The notes under the pieces are model-generated. The model did no database searches and was not told the DNA's origin. It saw only the letters and a program-made list of their open reading frames with translations. Of a stretch of 64,000 bases of DNA, positions 61,108 through 64,000 are shown piece after piece. The stretch spans positions 206,624 through 270,623 of the forward strand of contig NZ_JACYVI010000010.1 of assembly GCF_014842265.1 (NCBI RefSeq), read 5' to 3'. The stretch comes from Pseudomonas sp. CFBP 13711. GTDB lineage: Bacteria; Pseudomonadota; Gammaproteobacteria; Pseudomonadales; Pseudomonadaceae. The stretch's first letter is position 1. Every line of letters starts with the position of its first letter. Made by a program: the position numbers and the translations under genes.

Positions 61108-62466
61108 TCAGCTTACGTCTTTGTTCGGGTCTTCGGCATGGGCCCAACGATAATCCAGACGCGGCGCGAACACTTTGATCCGGCGTTTGATCTTGATCAG
61201 GATCGGGTCATGCACTGGCTCCGGGTCTTTCAGGAAGGCGGTCAGCACGGCGCTCAGTGCGTACAAGCCGCAGAATGCCCAGACCACCCCTTCAATGCCG
61301 TAGCTTTCATTGAAAATCGCGACCACCGCCGGGCCCACCCATGTGGACGCCCCTGCCCCCAGGCTTAGCACCGACAGCGCGGCGGCTTTGTTATTCGGCG
61401 CCAACGCGGGTGCGAGTGCCGACAGCGGGACGAAACACGCCAGGGTCAGGCCGTAAAAGGCACCGAAGATCGAAGCGATCAGGAAATCGTGGGGAAACGC
61501 CTGGGGCATAAAAAAGAACAACGGCGTGCTGATCGTGCTGCCCACCGCGCCGAACCACAGGATCGTGTTGCGATAGCCGATCTTGGTGCTGATCACGCTT
61601 GAGCTCAGATTACCGATGATGTTGAACACGAAGACGATGGTCAGCAGGCGTAGCCACTCTTCCAGGGTGAAGCCGACGGTGTGCATGAAGAACCCGGGCA
61701 TGACCACCAGAAAACCGAACATCGACGAGGTGTTGATCACCCGGACGAGGGCGGCCAGCGAGACTTTCGGACGCGTCCACATGATGGTGATGTTCTTCGC
61801 CATCGACACCATCGGCCGCTCACCCTCGGGCGCCAGTCGACGCATGCCGTGGGCTTCACGCATCCCGATCAGACCAATCGCGCCGCCGATGACCACCAGA
61901 GCAAAGGACAACCAGAAGGTCTGCAATGCGCCGATCAGCGGGATGGCGGCGCTCGCCACCAGAGAACCCAGCATCGGCAGGCCCGCAGCGTAAGCCACCC
62001 AGAACCAGCCCACGGCCATGCCCATTTTGCGGGACGGCGTTGACGCTGCGATCCACACCAGAAAGCCATAAGCGAACAATGGATAACCGAAACCGCGCAG
62101 GCCGTAGGTCAGGAGAATCATCGAGTAGCTCAGTTCCTGCAATCCGTAGATCAGGAAGAGCACTTCAAACACGCTCCAGATGACCAATCCCAGGAACATC
62201 ACTCGTTTCGGGCCCCAGATATTGGAGAGCGCACCGGCGAGCCAGGATGAAATCCCGACCGTGACGCCGTAGAGGGTGAAGATCATGGCGATTTCGTCGC
62301 CGGGCATGCCGCGTTCACTGAGAAAGGGCGAGAGGTATCCGAGTTCTACGCCATCGCCGATCATGAAGATCAACAGGCCGACAAAGCCCCAGAACATGGG
62401 ATAGGGAATTCCGACTTTTTCGCAGAATCGTGAGAGTGGAGTGTTCGGAGTGGATTGATCGCTCAA
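61108..62466 (-). CDS. MFS transporter, polyol (RbtT/DalT/CsbX)-type
   Basis: A 452-residue permease with about 12 membrane segments: PMFWGFVGLLIFMIGDGVEL, YLSPFLSERGMPGDEIAMIF, TYGLRGFGYPLFAYGFLVWI match the ribitol/arabitol permease family (about 425-460 residues). I use a TTG start at 62466 with AAAGGAACGGAAAA upstream (strong site); a GTG at 62490 is in frame but its site is not better. No catabolic genes follow, so the polyol is unknown. Confidence 0.88.
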   Translation of the reverse strand: MSDQSTPNTPLSRFCEKVGIPYPMFWGFVGLLIFMIGDGVELGYLSPFLSERGMPGDEIAMIFTLYGVTVGISSWLAGALSNIWGPKRVMFLGLVIWSVFEVLFLIYGLQELSYSMILLTYGLRGFGYPLFAYGFLVWIAASTPSRKMGMAVGWFWVAYAAGLPMLGSLVASAAIPLIGALQTFWLSFALVVIGGAIGLIGMREAHGMRRLAPEGERPMVSMAKNITIMWTRPKVSLAALVRVINTSSMFGFLVVMPGFFMHTVGFTLEEWLRLLTIVFVFNIIGNLSSSVISTKIGYRNTILWFGAVGSTISTPLFFFMPQAFPHDFLIASIFGAFYGLTLACFVPLSALAPALAPNNKAAALSVLSLGAGASTWVGPAVVAIFNESYGIEGVVWAFCGLYALSAVLTAFLKDPEPVHDPILIKIKRRIKVFAPRLDYRWAHAEDPNKDVS

Positions 62467-62599
62467 TTTTCCGTTCCTTTTTTGATGCACGGCGTTTGGT
62501 CGCGCCGAATGAATGGCCTCGATGAGGTTGAAAGGCAGATGGGTGGCACAGATTTCCGCTTCGGGCAGCGAGCAAACTGGCTTGATGGGTAGCGGGCGG

Positions 62600-62631
62600 G
62601 GGTCGGACGTGACAGCAGCTGTCGTCGACCC
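62600..62631. promoter_or_regulatory. Palindromic candidate operator upstream of the polyol permease
   Basis: GACAGCAGCTGTC (62611-62623) is a perfect 13-base palindrome flanked by GGGTCG (62600) and CGACCC (62626-62631), an outer inverted repeat. It sits 134 bases upstream of the permease start, next to an AT-rich stretch (62632-62660) that could hold its promoter. Confidence 0.4.
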
Positions 62632-63100
62632 ATTAATCTATGTTTTTTCTAGATTTTCGGGCCCGAAGCCAGCTTTTTATGCCAGATGAATCGATTAAGC
62701 ACAACCGAGCCGGGCTGCCTTGGGTGCGACAACGTGCCCGGTTGTATCGTCTGAGGGGTAGAGGGACTGGGCGATCGGGTGTTGAAGCTTGTGCATGAAA
62801 ATAAATCAATCTTTTTCTTCAAGATGGCTCTGGTCCGCTCTTCTCGGCGGTTTCACCAAGCCGATGCCGCGCTTCAGGCAGGCGCGGGGAAGGGGGCGGC
62901 CAGTGAAATGCTGATCAACTTTGCCTGTCAGCCCCTCGCTGGCCACCTGTTCAGACCGAATCCGCCGTGCTCTCCTCGGCGTCGTGACATCTGAAGAGGA
63001 CTGCCCTTTTCTATTATTCATAACTCTAGATACATCTTCCTCCTTGATCTAACATCGAGTGACTTTCACCATCCGCCCCACACTTCAAAGGGAGCTGCTG
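62632..63100. other. Intergenic region, no gene seen
   Basis: Open frames at 62779-62994 (+) and 62806-63021 (-) have no family and no credible ribosome-binding site. An AT-rich stretch at 63005-63055 probably holds the hicAB promoter. I see nothing else in this part. Confidence 0.5.
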
Positions 63101-63298
63101 GTGAAAAGCAGGGAATTAATTGCAGAGTTAGAGGCCGCGGGCTGGACCTTGGCCCGAATCAGAGGCAGCCATCACGTTTACACACATCCGTGCAGCCCCA
63201 ACTCCATCCCGGTCCCGCATCCGAAGAAGGACCTTCCCATCGGAACGATCAAAAGCATCAGGAGGCGGGCATGTCTATTACCTCTGGCACCCACTTGA
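63101..63298 (+). CDS. hicA: HicA-family mRNA interferase toxin
   Basis: A 65-residue HicA with the dsRBD-like fold: ELIAELEAAGWTLARIRGSH, the catalytic His region RGSHHVYTHP (His24/His25), and PVPHPKKDLPIGTIKSIRR. GTG start at 63101 with AAGGGAG upstream; no ATG start fits. HicA cleaves mRNA. The antitoxin gene follows after 20 bases, the usual toxin-first order of hicAB. The final tail (RACLLPLAPT) is atypical and extends a little beyond the common family length. Confidence 0.92.
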   Translation: MKSRELIAELEAAGWTLARIRGSHHVYTHPCSPNSIPVPHPKKDLPIGTIKSIRRRACLLPLAPT

Positions 63299-63318
63299 TC
63301 CTAGCGCAGGAGCACATC

Positions 63319-63723
63319 ATGCAATATCCCATCGCCATCGAATGGGGCGACGAGACGACGGCTGTCGGCATACAGATTCCGGACATTCCCGGCGCGGTGA
63401 CGGCTGGCGACACGTTCGAAGACGCTTACAACGCCGCGGTCGAAATTGCCCATATTTGTCTTGAAGAACGGGTTGCCGACGGTCACGCCGTGCCGATGCC
63501 ATCATCGGCTCGAGCGCATCATGATAATGACGATTACGCAAACATGGGTTGGGGCATGATCGAGATCGACATCACCCCTTATCTGGGCAAGACCGAGAAG
63601 GTCAATGTCACCTTGCCAGGGTTCGTCATACAGCGCATCGACCGTTATGTTCGCGACCACAACGTCAAAAGCCGCTCTTCGTTTTTGGCGGATGCGGCGC
63701 TGGAAAAACTCGGGCGGGTTTGA
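63319..63723 (+). CDS. hicB: HicB-family antitoxin
   Basis: A 134-residue antitoxin. N-terminal partial RNase H-like domain (YPIAIEWGDETTAVGIQIPD, PGAVTAGDTFEDAYNAAVEI) binds HicA; C-terminal ribbon-helix-helix DNA-binding part (VTLPGFVIQRIDRYVRDHNV, SRSSFLADAALEKL) represses the operon. AGGAG seven bases before the ATG. A second, internal promoter is known in some hicAB operons; none was identified here. Confidence 0.93.
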   Translation: MQYPIAIEWGDETTAVGIQIPDIPGAVTAGDTFEDAYNAAVEIAHICLEERVADGHAVPMPSSARAHHDNDDYANMGWGMIEIDITPYLGKTEKVNVTLPGFVIQRIDRYVRDHNVKSRSSFLADAALEKLGRV

Positions 63724-63758
63724 ATAGAAAGTGACCGCAGCAATACCACGCGCACCGG

Positions 63759-63910
63759 GTGGGACCGGCTTTAGCCGGGAAAGCGTCACACCGCAAACTG
63801 ATGGATGCACACCGGCCTCTTCCCGGCTAAAGCCGGTCCCACCAATGGATCGCGTGCATCCAGAAAAACCGGCGGTGACCTCGATTGTGGGACCGGCTTA
63901 AGCCGGGAAG
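63759..63910. repeat. REP array after hicB
   Basis: Three REP palindromes: 63759-63782 (direct), 63819-63842 (inverted), 63887-63910 (direct, with CTTAAGCC at the core). Spacings of about 60-70 bases as in the other arrays. Confidence 0.87.
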
Positions 63911-63919
63911 ACGTCAGGC

Positions 63920-64000
63920 TGCAGTGGTCTAATTTCCCCGGACACCTCGATAAGTGGAAAATACATTTATCGAGGAGTTCTACATGACCAGAAAGCGCAA
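63920..64000 (+). mobile_element. Left end of an IS element (IS3-like), truncated by the window
   Basis: TGCAGTGGTCTAATTTCCCC (from 63920), followed by GGACACC, looks like the terminal inverted repeat of Pseudomonas IS3-family elements (typical ends contain AATTTCCCCGGACA). A transposase start follows at 63984. The right end lies outside the window. The insertion point is just after a REP copy. Confidence 0.65.
63984..64000 (+). CDS. Transposase OrfA, first codons only
   Basis: ATG at 63984 with GAGGAG upstream opens a frame reading MTRKR, the usual start of IS3-type OrfA helix-turn-helix proteins (MTRKRKQ...). Only five full codons are in the window, so the assignment rests mainly on the adjacent inverted repeat. 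Confidence 0.55.

Noticed and set aside
62779..63021. Two overlapping 71-codon frames before hicA
   Set aside because: Opposite strands, no family, no start signals.

Overview
The window is GC-rich chromosomal DNA of a Pseudomonas, probably of the fluorescens/syringae lineage. This rests on the gene content (a type VI secretion locus with a second IcmF-like protein, an AlgE-type mannuronan C5-epimerase, HscC with a J-domain partner, MntP behind a manganese riboswitch) and on REP palindromes with the cores GGACCGGCTT and GGGAGCGAGCTTGC. I saw no tRNA, rRNA, CRISPR array or replication origin.

Layout. 1-9732 is the distal end of a T6SS operon on the + strand: tssL (partial), tssM, tagF, a second IcmF-like protein ending in an OmpA domain, hcp and tssA. 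9824-14851 is on the - strand: a VOC protein, then LysR, CoA-transferase, HMG-CoA-lyase-like protein and MFS permease, which look like an acid-degradation cassette. 15260-22588 holds a frameshifted chemoreceptor, an aldo/keto reductase with a DCC-family protein, a nested tandem repeat array, an MFS/2-hydroxyacid dehydrogenase pair, a NYN-LOTUS RNase-like protein and a small protein. 22683-29996 holds an EthD-like protein, an MFS permease with an orphan periplasmic binding protein under a LysR, a flavin-fold protein, a DUF2986 protein, a REP array and a divergent XRE/epimerase pair.

30056-33635 (- strand) is a tight glycan-modification operon: sugar-nucleotide epimerase, GT2, LABN membrane protein and ArnT-like GT39. 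34041-36113 encodes a large secreted protein with delta-60 repeats and two R-like RTX modules; 48285-50036 encodes an AlgE-type epimerase with the same kind of R module and a similar C-terminus. Between them lie a quinone-reductase-like/NTF2-like pair with a divergent LysR, a soluble GAF histidine kinase, mntP with its riboswitch, two paralogous AraC/oxidoreductase divergons, a GNAT enzyme and a DUF1835 protein.

50173-58000 holds a membrane M48 protease, a DUF3053 lipoprotein, the HscC/J-protein pair and a DNA/RNA endonuclease. 58001-64000 holds REP sequences, a multi-hairpin element with RsmA/RsmE-like CATGGATG loops, a large MscS-type channel, a polyol-type MFS permease, a HicAB toxin-antitoxin pair, another REP array and the left end of an insertion sequence that runs off the window.

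The observations I would check first are the hairpin element at 58238-58399 as a possible Rsm-binding RNA, the secreted delta-60/R-module protein as a possible partner of the epimerase, the moved peptidoglycan-binding domain in the T6SS, and the J-protein with RPD in place of HPD.
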